This document shows positions 17,185-25,029 of a stretch of 64,000 nucleotides of DNA, one piece after another; the first letter of the stretch is position 1, and each line of letters begins with the position of its first letter. A program made the translations under genes and the position numbers. The notes under the pieces are model-generated. The model searched no databases, was not told the origin of the DNA, and saw only the letters and a program-made list of their open reading frames with translations. The DNA lies in NCBI RefSeq assembly GCF_015500055.1, contig NZ_CP045493.1, positions 1 to 64,000 on the forward strand, given 5' to 3'. This DNA is from Mesorhizobium sp. NBSH29 (GTDB taxonomy: Bacteria; Pseudomonadota; Alphaproteobacteria; Rhizobiales; Rhizobiaceae).

Positions 17185-17206
17185 GGGAGCGCCCTGCGGC
17201 GCTCCC
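17185..17206 (-). terminator. 9-bp GC hairpin between DUF305 and csp genes
   Basis: Perfect stem GGGAGCGCC (17185-17193), 4-nt loop, GGCGCTCCC (17198-17206). It lies within a minus-strand gene pair, immediately after the DUF305 stop and 21 bp before the Csp start. It may set the relative expression of the two genes. Confidence 0.55.
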
Positions 17207-17212
17207 TAGGGT

Positions 17213-17647
17213 TCACTTTGCGTTGGCTTCGAGCCACTGCGTGAACTCGCCGATCTCTTTGGTCTGGGCGTCGATGATCTTCTGCGCCATCTGCTTGGCC
17301 TCGTCGTTGTCGCCGAACTTCAGCTCGACTTCGGCCATGTCGATGGCGCCATAATGATGCGCAATCATCCCGCAGGCGAAGGCGACGTCCGGGTCTTTGG
17401 CCATCATCCCCGGCATCATGGCAGACTGCATTTTCATCATCCCTGCCATGTTTGCCTGCTGGGCTTCATCCATGCCCGACATGTCCATGCCGCCCATGTC
17501 TGGCATTTTGTGGTCAGCGGCCTGACCGCATTGCGCCGGCAATGGCGACGCAGCCATCGCCATCGGTTTTGATTCTTGTGCCGCAGCGGCTGAAACGAAG
17601 CCCGAGAGGAGCAGTGCTGTAGCGAATGCGAGTTTGGGGTTACCCAT
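17213..17647 (-). CDS. exported DUF305-family protein
   Basis: 144 residues from the ATG at 17647, with AGGAG about 10 nt upstream. The signal peptide is ATALLLSGFVSAAAA. The mature part has a Met/Asp-rich linker (MGGMDMSGMDEAQQANMAGM), then the DUF305 core with ACGMIAHHYGAIDMAEVEL. In this ferritin-like family the His and Met residues probably bind metal. It is periplasmic, and its location beside Csp supports a role in copper handling. Confidence 0.85.
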   Translation of the reverse strand: MGNPKLAFATALLLSGFVSAAAAQESKPMAMAASPLPAQCGQAADHKMPDMGGMDMSGMDEAQQANMAGMMKMQSAMMPGMMAKDPDVAFACGMIAHHYGAIDMAEVELKFGDNDEAKQMAQKIIDAQTKEIGEFTQWLEANAK

Positions 17648-17706
17648 GATCTTTCTCCTGAATGCTGAACAATGACGTCCACGAGCCGTCTGGCTCTGGC
17701 GTCGCT

Positions 17707-18099
17707 CTACGAGGCGAAGCGCGCCGAGGATTTCGGGGGCCGGTCCAACCGGTACGGCATCAGAGAGGCGCCCAGACTGGCCGTTTCGGCGCTGACAAGA
17801 GACGCCGGTGGCACATTCGGCAAGGCATGTGGAGCTACCGCTATGCCAACCAGGCAATGAAGGACAGAACAGCATTGTCCGACGCCATGGGCGTCATTCG
17901 TGCATGGGATGGCTTTGCGGGCGGCGACATTCGGTTGTTCTGCCGCGTGTGAAACGAGCAATAGTGAGGCTGCGGATGGATGATTGCTGTCAGTGATTTC
18001 GGCAAACGCTGTTGCGGAAAAGATAACACACAGCGCCACAAGGATCGCGCAGACTGATTTCGCCCGATCGAGGAGCCGCAAAAAACCTGCTTGTGACAT
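17707..18099 (-). CDS. exported Cys-containing hypothetical protein
   Basis: 130 residues; family not recognised. The signal-like region is VCAILVALCVIFSATAFA. The mature part includes IPCTNDAHGVGQCCSVLHCLVG, with four close cysteines and two His, and ends with a basic Pro-rich tail. It is co-oriented with and 60 bp upstream of the DUF305 gene. The pattern resembles the protein at 13601-13951, so both may be periplasmic accessory proteins of the copper island. Confidence 0.55.
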   Translation of the reverse strand: MSQAGFLRLLDRAKSVCAILVALCVIFSATAFAEITDSNHPSAASLLLVSHAAEQPNVAARKAIPCTNDAHGVGQCCSVLHCLVGIAVAPHALPNVPPASLVSAETASLGASLMPYRLDRPPKSSARFAS

Positions 18100-18160
18100 G
18101 TCGATTTAACGAAGGCCCGCGGGCTTTGTTCCGAGCGATGCTTCCAACGCCGCGCGGCTA

Positions 18161-19034
18161 GGCCGTGTGGACGAATTGACTCAGGTATAGCTTTTGGGGT
18201 TCCGCTGACCAATCCAGTCTGATTCATGGATTGTCGACTGATTTGGAGGTCGGCGATGTCCACGAGGATGACGGAAACGGATTGGGCGAACACGCTGGAG
18301 GTTTTCCGCGCTTGCCTGCCACGGCGAGGCCGCAAGGCTGCGGACGACCGGCTTTTTCTGGAAGCCATGCACTTCTTCACGGTGGAGAATGTGCGCTGGC
18401 GTGCGCTGCCGGAACGCTTTGGCCACTGGAACTCAGTGTGGAAGCGCTTTGACCGGCTGAGCAAAGCCGGCGTGTTCGAAGCCTTCTTCGACACGTTGGC
18501 CGAGATGAGCGCATCGGCCCATCTGATCCAGATGTTCGATTCCACCATTGTGCGCGCCCATGTCTCGGCAGCGGGCGCAAAGGGGGGCAGCAAGGCCAGG
18601 CGCTCGGCCGCTCGCGCGGCGGGTTCACAACGAAAATCCACGCCAAGGCGGACAATTCGGGCGACATCATTGCGTTCGATCTGACCGGTGGCCAAGTTGC
18701 CGACACAACCCGCTTTGAGACCCTGCTCGACATAGGGCCGGACATCACCCCACGTGCCGCGCTGGGCGACAAAGGCTATTCCAGCAAGGCCAATCGTGCA
18801 GCCGCGCGGACACGCGGCATCGCCCCGGTGATCCCTCACAAGGCCAACGAGAAAAACAGGCCAGCCTTCTTCGCCCAGACGCTCTACAAGGCGCGCGCCC
18901 GTATCGAACAAGGCTTCGGGCGGCTCAAGCGCTTCAAACGCGTCGCCCTGCGATGCGAAAAGACAGCACGAAATTTCCGCTCAATCGTAAGCTTCGCAGC
19001 AGGCCTATGCTTGATCAAATTCGTCCACACGGCC
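18161..19034 (+). mobile_element. IS5-family (IS427-like) insertion sequence, complete
   Basis: An 874-bp element whose ends form near-perfect inverted repeats (GGCCGTGTGGACGAATT at the left; its complement, with one extra base, at the right). The flanks share a TA dinucleotide, which fits the 2-bp TA target duplication of IS427-type elements. It encodes a two-frame transposase. Confidence 0.85.
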
Positions 19035-19037
19035 TAG
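18256..19037 (+). CDS. IS5-family transposase, two overlapping frames
   Basis: The first frame (18256-18684; RBS GGAGGT at 18245) contains the N-terminal domain (DRLFLEAMHFF, RWRALPERFGHW) and the first catalytic Asp (FDSTIVRAH). The sense moves to another frame around 18600-18630, giving GGFTTKIHAKAD, then DKGYSSKANR, and finally the Glu region ARIEQGFGRLKRFKRVA, ending at 19037. IS427-type elements normally make the full protein by programmed frameshifting, so this need not be a defect. Confidence 0.82.
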
Positions 19038-19139
19038 TAGAAGTATGAGTGATTCTGCTGAGCTTGGTCGTGAGTCGCTCGCCGGATCGCCGCAGGCGGG
19101 TGGCGGACACCCGTGTGCACCCTAATAGAAGTATGAGTG
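19038..19139 (+). repeat. 14-bp direct repeat next to the IS5 insertion
   Basis: TAGAAGTATGAGTG occurs at 19038-19051 and again at 19126-19139, 88 bp apart. The first copy starts right at the IS flank. It may mark the end of an older element or a plasmid recombination point. No gene is visible between the copies. Confidence 0.6.
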
Positions 19140-19239
19140 CCCAGTTTTGATACGAGAGTTCCCAAGATCTGGTAAGACATTGAAATATCAAAGAAAAACA
19201 ACGCGAGTTAGAGCGATTTCAGGACGCAGGCGGGTATGG

Positions 19240-19341
19240 CGTTAAGACTTCGTTAACGCAATTTCTCTTGCCGTATCGAGGGAATCGCACATACTGGCGC
19301 TAAATCGGTGCGTTATCCTAAGTTAGCGCTATTTTCTCTTG
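19240..19341 (+). promoter_or_regulatory. repeated operator-like dyads upstream of repA
   Basis: Two related sites precede repA. GCGTTAA-7 nt-TTAACGC lies at 19240-19259, and a similar GCGTTA-7 nt-TTAGCGC at 19310-19329. Each is followed by a near-identical ATTTCTCTTG-type stretch (ending about 19270 and 19341). The second ends 14 bp before the repA ATG. RepA proteins of repABC plasmids repress their own promoter, so these are candidate RepA operators. Other sequence from 19052 to 19239 shows no gene. Confidence 0.55.
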
Positions 19342-19354
19342 AGACGGAAACTAG

Positions 19355-20539
19355 ATGGACGCGTTGCCCTCTTTCGAATTCGACGACAGGATTCTCGCCC
19401 AAGGCGCAGAAATCTCGCGCAAGCTCGACCAATTGCGTATGGAGAAGTTTCCGCCGAATGCCGAAAAGACGTTGCGGGCCTTCGGCATGGCAGAAGCTGC
19501 TCACTACCTGGGCGTGACCCCCAACAACCTCAAGCGACTGCATCTCGAAAGCAAGGGCCCTACCCCACAGATCGGCGGCGGCGGTCGGAGGTCGTACACG
19601 GCACAACAGATCGTCGAACTCAGGCACTATCTCGACAAGAACGGTCGGTCAGACGCTAAGAAATACGTGCCCGGCCGCAAGCGGGAAGAGAAGCTGCAGG
19701 TCATCGCCGTTGTCAACTTCAAGGGCGGCTCTGGCAAGACGACCACGGCGACCCATCTCGCCCAACACCTCGCGCTGACCGGGCATCGGTTGCTCGCCAT
19801 CGACCTCGACCCCCAGGCCTCCTTGTCAGCATTGCATGGCTTCCAGCCGGAGCTCGACAAGAATCCGTCGCTCTACGACTCCATCCGTTACGACGATCCA
19901 AAACCCTTGGTGGACGTCATCCAGGCCACGAATTTCCCGCTCCTCGATATCGTCCCTGCGAACCTCGAACTTCAGGAGTATGAGTATGAGACGCCGCTGG
20001 CGATGCAGACATCGCAGGAAGGCAAGCGCTTCTTCACCCGACTCGGAAAGGTGCTTGAGAGCGTCGACGACCGCTACGACGTCGTCATTATCGATTGTCC
20101 GCCGCAGCTCGGCTACCTTACCCTCACTGCGCTCAGCGCCGCGACCTCGGTATTGATTACGGTCCATCCACAGATGCTGGATCTCATGTCGATGAGCCAG
20201 TTCCTGCTCATGCTCGGCAACATCGCCAAGACAATTAAGAAGGCCGGGGCCAACTTCAAGCTGGACTGGCTCCGATATCTGATCACCCGGTTCGAACCGA
20301 CCGATGTCCCGCAGGCGCAGATGCTTGGCTTCATGCAGTCCATGCTAGCAGAGGACATCCTCAAGAACCCTATGCTCAAGTCGACGGCGGTCTCGGACGC
20401 CGGCCTCACCAAGCAGTCGCTCTACGAGGTCGAGCGCGCGAATTTCAATCGGGACACGTACGACCGCGCGATCGAGAGCCTCGACGCGGTAAACTTCGAA
20501 ATTCAGGGGCTCATTCACCGAGCGTGGGGGCGGCCATGA
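19355..20539 (+). CDS. repA: plasmid partition ATPase RepA (ParA type)
   Basis: 394 residues. An N-terminal winged-helix/MerR-like region (residues about 40-95, AEAAHYLGVTPNNLKRLHLE) is followed by the ParA core. The deviant Walker A is NFKGGSGKTTTATHLA (about residue 125), Walker A' is DLDPQASLSALHG, and Walker B is YDVVIIDCPPQLG. This is a typical type Ia ParA of repABC operons. It drives plasmid segregation and represses the operon. Followed by repB after a gap holding two parS-like sites. Confidence 0.95.
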   Translation: MDALPSFEFDDRILAQGAEISRKLDQLRMEKFPPNAEKTLRAFGMAEAAHYLGVTPNNLKRLHLESKGPTPQIGGGGRRSYTAQQIVELRHYLDKNGRSDAKKYVPGRKREEKLQVIAVVNFKGGSGKTTTATHLAQHLALTGHRLLAIDLDPQASLSALHGFQPELDKNPSLYDSIRYDDPKPLVDVIQATNFPLLDIVPANLELQEYEYETPLAMQTSQEGKRFFTRLGKVLESVDDRYDVVIIDCPPQLGYLTLTALSAATSVLITVHPQMLDLMSMSQFLLMLGNIAKTIKKAGANFKLDWLRYLITRFEPTDVPQAQMLGFMQSMLAEDILKNPMLKSTAVSDAGLTKQSLYEVERANFNRDTYDRAIESLDAVNFEIQGLIHRAWGRP

Positions 20540-20540
20540 A

Positions 20541-20556
20541 GTTGACGGCCGTAAAA
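20541..20556 (+). promoter_or_regulatory. parS-like centromere site 1
   Basis: GTTGACGGCCGTAAAA lies 2 bp after the repA stop. It fits the repABC parS pattern GTT-N4-GC-N4-AA with an inner palindrome ACGGCCGT. An identical copy lies at 20652-20667. Binding of RepB here is inferred. Confidence 0.75.
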
Positions 20557-20651
20557 GACGCTAAAAAGCCACGAGTTTTCAAAGGACTAGCTTCGTGGCG
20601 CGAGTGCGATCATGACACGCTTGTTCGCAGAGTAGGTATCGGCTTCGGGAA

Positions 20652-20667
20652 GTTGACGGCCGTAAAA
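20652..20667 (+). promoter_or_regulatory. parS-like centromere site 2
   Basis: An identical 16-bp copy of the site at 20541, 111 bp downstream and 55 bp before the repB start. Two perfect copies in the otherwise non-coding repA-repB gap strongly suggest the plasmid centromere. Confidence 0.75.
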
Positions 20668-20721
20668 ATCACCGAAAAAACATGGCGGATCAAAGCTCTA
20701 ACGGCTTGGGGAGGGGGCTAG

Positions 20722-21735
20722 ATGGCACGCAAGAACCCGTTCTCAAGCGTGCTCAACAGCGACGATACTCCTTCCGAAAACCGCGCGGTTCTCGATTACG
20801 CAGCCAAGGGTGCGACCCGCTCACTGTTGAGTTCAATAGACGAGATGGCTGCCCAGGCCGGCAAGCTGCTCGAAGGCGAAACAATCGTCGAGCTAGACCC
20901 TGCTTTGATAGACGACTCTTTTGCCAAAGACCGGTTCTCCCTCGAGGGCGACGACTATCGGGACGAGCTTGAGCGCGTCGTAGCGGCCGTGCGGGAGCGT
21001 GGGCAGGACACGCCAGTTCTCGTCAGGCCGCATCCCCAGCAGCCAGGCCGATATATGCTGGTCTTCGGCCATTTGAGGCGCCTGTCAGCCGTCAAACTCG
21101 GGCGCAAGGTTCGAGCCGTCATCAAGCAGATGACCGACCGCGAGCACGTGATTGCGCAGGGCCAAGAGAACAACGGCCGCGCGAACACCTCATTCATCGA
21201 GAAGGCTGTATTCGCCGCAGATATCGTCAATCGCCATTTCGACGATGATAACTCGACGGTTATGGCAGCCCTGGGAGCCGACAAGTCCACGCTGTCAAAG
21301 ATGCTCGCGGTTGCCAGCTTGCCGGAACCACTCTTGAAGGGCATTGGGCGCGCGACGCGGATCGGCCGTGACCGCTGGTACGACCTCAAACTGCTGCTCG
21401 ACAAGCCAAGTAACTTGGACAAGGCGCTCCAATTCGTCGCGTCGCCGGCAGGCGCCGCGCGGTCGAGCGACCAGCGCTTTGAGACCCTATCCATGCACCT
21501 CAAGGCAACCAAGGCCGGCGCGGGTTCGAAGAAGGCGGCCCCAGCCCGGAGCAGCTGGGCGCCCGCAGACGGCCGCCTCGCAGCTGAGACGGTATCTCAT
21601 GGGAAGAAGTTCACCCTTGCTCTCAAGGCAAGGGGACCCGACGCGCGAGCGTTCGGAGGCTACCTGACGGAGCACCTCGATCGACTCTACGAGGAGTTCC
21701 GGCAGCAAAACGACACGAGAACCAACGGAGAATAA
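20722..21735 (+). CDS. repB: plasmid partition protein RepB (ParB type)
   Basis: 337 residues. Residues about 50-150 form the ParB N-terminal nuclease-like domain, with GQDTPVLVRPHPQQPGRYMLVFGHLRRLSA in pieces and the box II signature GHLRR. The middle helix-turn-helix includes MAALGADKSTLSKMLAVA, which contacts parS. The C-terminus (GYLTEHLDRLYEEF) is the dimerisation part. It starts directly after an AGGGGG-rich leader. It acts with RepA on the two parS-like sites just upstream. Confidence 0.94.
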   Translation: MARKNPFSSVLNSDDTPSENRAVLDYAAKGATRSLLSSIDEMAAQAGKLLEGETIVELDPALIDDSFAKDRFSLEGDDYRDELERVVAAVRERGQDTPVLVRPHPQQPGRYMLVFGHLRRLSAVKLGRKVRAVIKQMTDREHVIAQGQENNGRANTSFIEKAVFAADIVNRHFDDDNSTVMAALGADKSTLSKMLAVASLPEPLLKGIGRATRIGRDRWYDLKLLLDKPSNLDKALQFVASPAGAARSSDQRFETLSMHLKATKAGAGSKKAAPARSSWAPADGRLAAETVSHGKKFTLALKARGPDARAFGGYLTEHLDRLYEEFRQQNDTRTNGE

Positions 21736-21746
21736 CCCCGCAAAAG

Positions 21747-21795
21747 AAAAAGGCCCCCGAAAACAGATTCCGGAAGGCCCTTCTCGGCGTGTGGT
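21747..21795 (-). ncRNA. counter-transcribed RNA (incompatibility RNA) of repABC
   Basis: The 160-bp repB-repC gap has the conserved layout of repABC plasmids. On the minus strand a TTGACT box (rc of 21825-21830) with GATTCT 17 bp on could drive a short RNA. The region has a 7-bp stem (TTCTCGG/CCGAGAA) and ends in a GGCC-rich terminator with a T-run near 21747-21751. This RNA type blocks repC translation or transcription in relatives. Exact ends are estimates. Confidence 0.65.
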
Positions 21796-21895
21796 AGCCC
21801 GAGAATCGCACTTCCTCGAATCGCAGTCAAGGCCCCGTAGGGCCAGCACCGCTTTGGCGGCCGGACTTCTTTTGCCTTTCGATAGGTGAAAAACA

Positions 21896-23224
21896 ATGCA
21901 GACGCATGTAGCAACGACGCCCTTTGGGCGGCGGCCGATGACGCTTGGCCTGATTTCAAGCCAGGTGACGGCCAGGAACATCGAACATGGCGCCAAGGTC
22001 TCGAAATGGCAGGTGTTCCGGGACATCCGCGAAGCAAAGGAACTTCTCGGGGCGACAGATCGCGCCTTGGCGATCCTGAACGCCCTGCTGACCTTCCATC
22101 GCGACGAGGAACTGACGGGGGAGGGCAACCTTGTTGTCTTTCCATCAAACGAGCATCTCATCAGGCGCGCGAACGGCATGTCGCCGGCGACGCTGAGACG
22201 TCACCTTGCCAACCTTGTGAGCTCCGGCCTGATCATTCGCCGGGACAGCCCGAACGGCAAACGGTTCGCTCGGAGAGGGCAGGGCGGCGCGATCGAGCAG
22301 GCCTACGGCTTCGATCTCTCGCCAATCCTGGCGCGAGCCATTGAGTTTCGGGAACTGGCGGAAGCCGCCGCAGCCGAGCGTAAGGCTTTTCACTTGGTCA
22401 GGGAGCGGCTGACCATCTGTCGGCGCGACGTGGTCAAGATGATCGAGGCCGGCATCAACGAGAACGTGCCGGGCAACTGGCACGGCTTTCTGCGCCGCTA
22501 CGAGACGATCATTGCCCGACTTCCGAGAACGGCGCCGCGCCAGGTTCTCGACGCGCTTGCCGACGAATTGGAAGACCTTTGGGCGGACGTCCATCAGACG
22601 TTGGAATTATTTGTCAAATCAGAAGATATGAGCGCCAATGAGTCTCATTTTGAGCGCCACATACAAAATTCAAGCCCAAATAATCATCCTACCGGTGAAA
22701 TTAAAAACGGCTTAGGAAACAGAGATGAAGCGAGCGGCGGCGCCGAGCATACTGACAATTTGCGCAGCCTGCCAAGACGGGATCTGCCGTTGGGGATGGT
22801 GCTGAGCGCCTGCCCGGACATCGTGCCCTACGCCGAAGGCGGGCAAATTCGGACCTGGCGGGATCTTGCCGCCGCCGCCGGTCGAGCCCGACCGAGCATG
22901 GGTGTGAGCCCGACGGCCTGGCAGGAGGCGACTGAGGCCATGGGTCCGCAAAACGCCGCGATCGTGTTGGCGGCGATCCTGCAGCGGGCCAAGCATATTC
23001 ACAGCCGCGGCGGGTATTTGCGCGACCTGGTGGAGCGAGCCCGGCAGCAGAAATTCTCGGTGTGGCCGATGATTACGGCGCTACTCAACGCTAGGATGGA
23101 GGCGATGGAAAAGGCCGCGGCAGCCAGTACGTCAAGCGGGCAGGGTGCTGACGCCGGAACCATCACCGGTTCGCTCGAGATCAGCAGCGCGCTGCGCGAC
23201 AGCATGAAGAAAAAAGGCTGGTGA
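21896..23224 (+). CDS. repC: replication initiator RepC
   Basis: 442 residues. The N-terminal winged-helix DNA-binding part includes TDRALAILNALLTFH, NEHLIRRANGMSPATLRRHLANL and SPNGKRFARR. A polar linker (about 240-300) coincides with the AT-rich origin. The C-terminal domain includes ACPDIVPYAEGGQIRTWRDL and HSRGGYLRDLVERA. This is the repABC initiator, acting in cis on an origin inside its own gene. Its expression should be limited by the upstream antisense RNA. Confidence 0.95.
   Translation: MQTHVATTPFGRRPMTLGLISSQVTARNIEHGAKVSKWQVFRDIREAKELLGATDRALAILNALLTFHRDEELTGEGNLVVFPSNEHLIRRANGMSPATLRRHLANLVSSGLIIRRDSPNGKRFARRGQGGAIEQAYGFDLSPILARAIEFRELAEAAAAERKAFHLVRERLTICRRDVVKMIEAGINENVPGNWHGFLRRYETIIARLPRTAPRQVLDALADELEDLWADVHQTLELFVKSEDMSANESHFERHIQNSSPNNHPTGEIKNGLGNRDEASGGAEHTDNLRSLPRRDLPLGMVLSACPDIVPYAEGGQIRTWRDLAAAAGRARPSMGVSPTAWQEATEAMGPQNAAIVLAAILQRAKHIHSRGGYLRDLVERARQQKFSVWPMITALLNARMEAMEKAAAASTSSGQGADAGTITGSLEISSALRDSMKKKGW
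22600..22720 (+). other. probable origin of replication (oriV) inside repC
   Basis: This stretch of repC is clearly AT-richer than its surroundings and encodes a polar, poorly conserved linker. In studied repABC replicons the origin lies in an equivalent AT-rich part of repC. The limits are approximate. Confidence 0.5.
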
Positions 23225-23238
23225 CGATGTCCGGCTTA

Positions 23239-24171
23239 TTATCCGGCGCCCACTCCGCCGATCAGCCCGGCGCGTCGGGCCCTGTCGATCAGGTTCTTGA
23301 CCGAAGACGGCGACCATTTCGAGCCGCCCCTGGGCGTCCGTTCGTGGAGCCGCTCGAGTTGGCCAGCGATCTCGCGCAGCGTGAGATCGCTGTTGGATGC
23401 GTGAATGCCGGCCACCAGTGTCATCAGCCGGTCTTCCGGTAGGCGTGGCGGTGACTTCTTGAGCAGGGCCGGATCGGCCAGGTGCTCGGCAATCAGCCAT
23501 TTGACAGCCCGGCGGAGGCGTTCCGGAGTCCAGCTGAGCCCCCGCTGCTTCAGCACGCGGGCAATGTCGTCCCAGGTGTGATCCGGGCGCATGCGCCGCA
23601 CCGTCGGCAGCCATTGGTTGACTGTTGCCTGGACGCGCGTGCCATAGGCCGCCTTCTGAGCCGCCGTCATCTTCGCCAAGGCTTCCGGCCGGCCTTCGCG
23701 GACCCCTGGATTGCCGGGAAGCTTGCCCTTGGCCTTCGCCGCTCGGATTCCAGCCTTGGTGCGTTCCGAGATTAGCGCGCGTTCGAGCTGTGCCACGGCG
23801 CCGAGGACCTGCAGGGAGAACATTCCCTGCGGTGTCGTGGTGTCAATCGGGTCCCGCAGAGACCGGAAGTGGGCGTTCTTTAAGGTCAGGTCATCGATGA
23901 CCTCAAGCAGGTGGCTGACGGAACGGGCCAGACGATCTAGCCGCACGACGACCAGCGTGTCGCCGGCGCCAATCTCGCGTAGGAGTTTCGACAAAGCAGG
24001 GCGCGCACGCGATGCGCCAGATCCGTGTTCCTGGACGATGACGTCACAGCCAGCCGTGCGCAGTTCCATTTCCTGCGCCTGGGTCGCTTGCTCGTCCGTT
24101 GAGACGCGCGCATAGCCGATCAGCCGGCCCTGTGGTCGACGGGAAGCTTGATTTTTGGTGTCAGCGGCCAT
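23239..24171 (-). CDS. serine recombinase (resolvase/invertase family) with long C-terminus
   Basis: 310 residues. The catalytic domain is complete: IGYARVSTDEQ carries the nucleophilic Ser, followed by VVRLDRLARSV and LGAVAQLERALISERTKAG. The helix-turn-helix region (KMTAAQKAAYGTRVQATVNQW, TWDDIARVLKQRG) is followed by about 100 extra residues, twice the length of a Tn3 resolvase. It is convergent with repC, 14 bp between stops. It probably resolves plasmid multimers or belongs to a lost element. Confidence 0.88.
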   Translation of the reverse strand: MAADTKNQASRRPQGRLIGYARVSTDEQATQAQEMELRTAGCDVIVQEHGSGASRARPALSKLLREIGAGDTLVVVRLDRLARSVSHLLEVIDDLTLKNAHFRSLRDPIDTTTPQGMFSLQVLGAVAQLERALISERTKAGIRAAKAKGKLPGNPGVREGRPEALAKMTAAQKAAYGTRVQATVNQWLPTVRRMRPDHTWDDIARVLKQRGLSWTPERLRRAVKWLIAEHLADPALLKKSPPRLPEDRLMTLVAGIHASNSDLTLREIAGQLERLHERTPRGGSKWSPSSVKNLIDRARRAGLIGGVGAG

Positions 24172-24325
24172 CTGGATCGCCTAAGAGAGCCCATTGAGAG
24201 CGGTTTTCCAAACACAGAGGATAAGGATAACCGATCGGATGTAGGCGTCACTTGCCATCCGACCACTTGTTAGCGCGACCCTATCTTGCTATATGACCAC
24301 TATAGTCATTATGGGAAGTGCGCGA

Positions 24326-24568
24326 ATGAGAGAGATCCAGCTCAAGGACGCCAAGGCGACGCTATCTGCTGTCGTCGATCAGGCAATTAGCGGTAATCCG
24401 GCGATTATCACCCGACACGGTAGAAAAGAAGCAGTCGTGCTTTCGTTCAACGAATACCAAAAGCTGTCCCACGTTCCAAGTTTTGGACGGCTGCTGGCGT
24501 CATTTCCAGGTGACGAAGGCGATATTCCGGCGCGTGGAGACAAGCCAAGCCGTGCTGTCGATCTCTAA
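24326..24568 (+). CDS. Phd/YefM-type antitoxin
   Basis: 80 residues from the ATG at 24326 (GGGAAG upstream). The fold signature is EIQLKDAKATLSAVVDQAI, then PAIITRHGRKEAVVLSFNEYQKL, typical of Phd/YefM DNA-binding antitoxins. The disordered C-terminus would wrap the toxin. Its stop overlaps the toxin start by one base, so they are coupled. It probably autorepresses the pair and promotes plasmid retention. Confidence 0.87.
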   Translation: MREIQLKDAKATLSAVVDQAISGNPAIITRHGRKEAVVLSFNEYQKLSHVPSFGRLLASFPGDEGDIPARGDKPSRAVDL

Positions 24569-25002
24569 TGTTCCTGGTAGATACAAATGTCATTTCCGCG
24601 TTGGCGCCAGCCAAACGACCGGGCTCTAGTGAATTGGTCGAATGGCTCGACAAGGCCAGTTCTCAGCTTTTCCTATCGGTGATTTCGGCTGCCGAGGTGA
24701 GATCTGGGATCGCCAAGGCAGAACGGGATCGAGCTACCACGAAAGCGCGGCAACTGACGGAGTGGTGGGAAAGCATCGAGTATCTCTACGCGGAGAAGCT
24801 CCTTCCTTTCGATTTGAAATGTGCGCATGCGGCGGGTCATATCCTGGACGATGCTCGCGCGCATCAGCCGGGTTTCGAAGACATCGCCATCGCGGCGACG
24901 GCTCGCGTGTATGGCCTAACAGTGCTGACTCGCAACCTGAGGCATTTCGAACCGCTTGGCGTTCGAGCAGTAGATCCTTTCACAGCCCTTCCCGAGCTAT
25001 AA
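24568..25002 (+). CDS. PIN-domain toxin (VapC-like)
   Basis: 144 residues. The PIN nuclease acidic residues are visible: FLVDTNVISAL (Asp4), SAAEVRSGIAKAE (Glu) and HQPGFEDIAIAATARV (Asp). The last part, LTVLTRNLRHF, is also typical. It is an RNase toxin held by the upstream Phd-like protein. It ends just before a GC-rich stretch and T-run near 25010-25026 that may terminate the transcript. Confidence 0.88.
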   Translation: MFLVDTNVISALAPAKRPGSSELVEWLDKASSQLFLSVISAAEVRSGIAKAERDRATTKARQLTEWWESIEYLYAEKLLPFDLKCAHAAGHILDDARAHQPGFEDIAIAATARVYGLTVLTRNLRHFEPLGVRAVDPFTALPEL

Positions 25003-25029
25003 CGGGGTAGGGGAGGGGGCTTTTTATCT

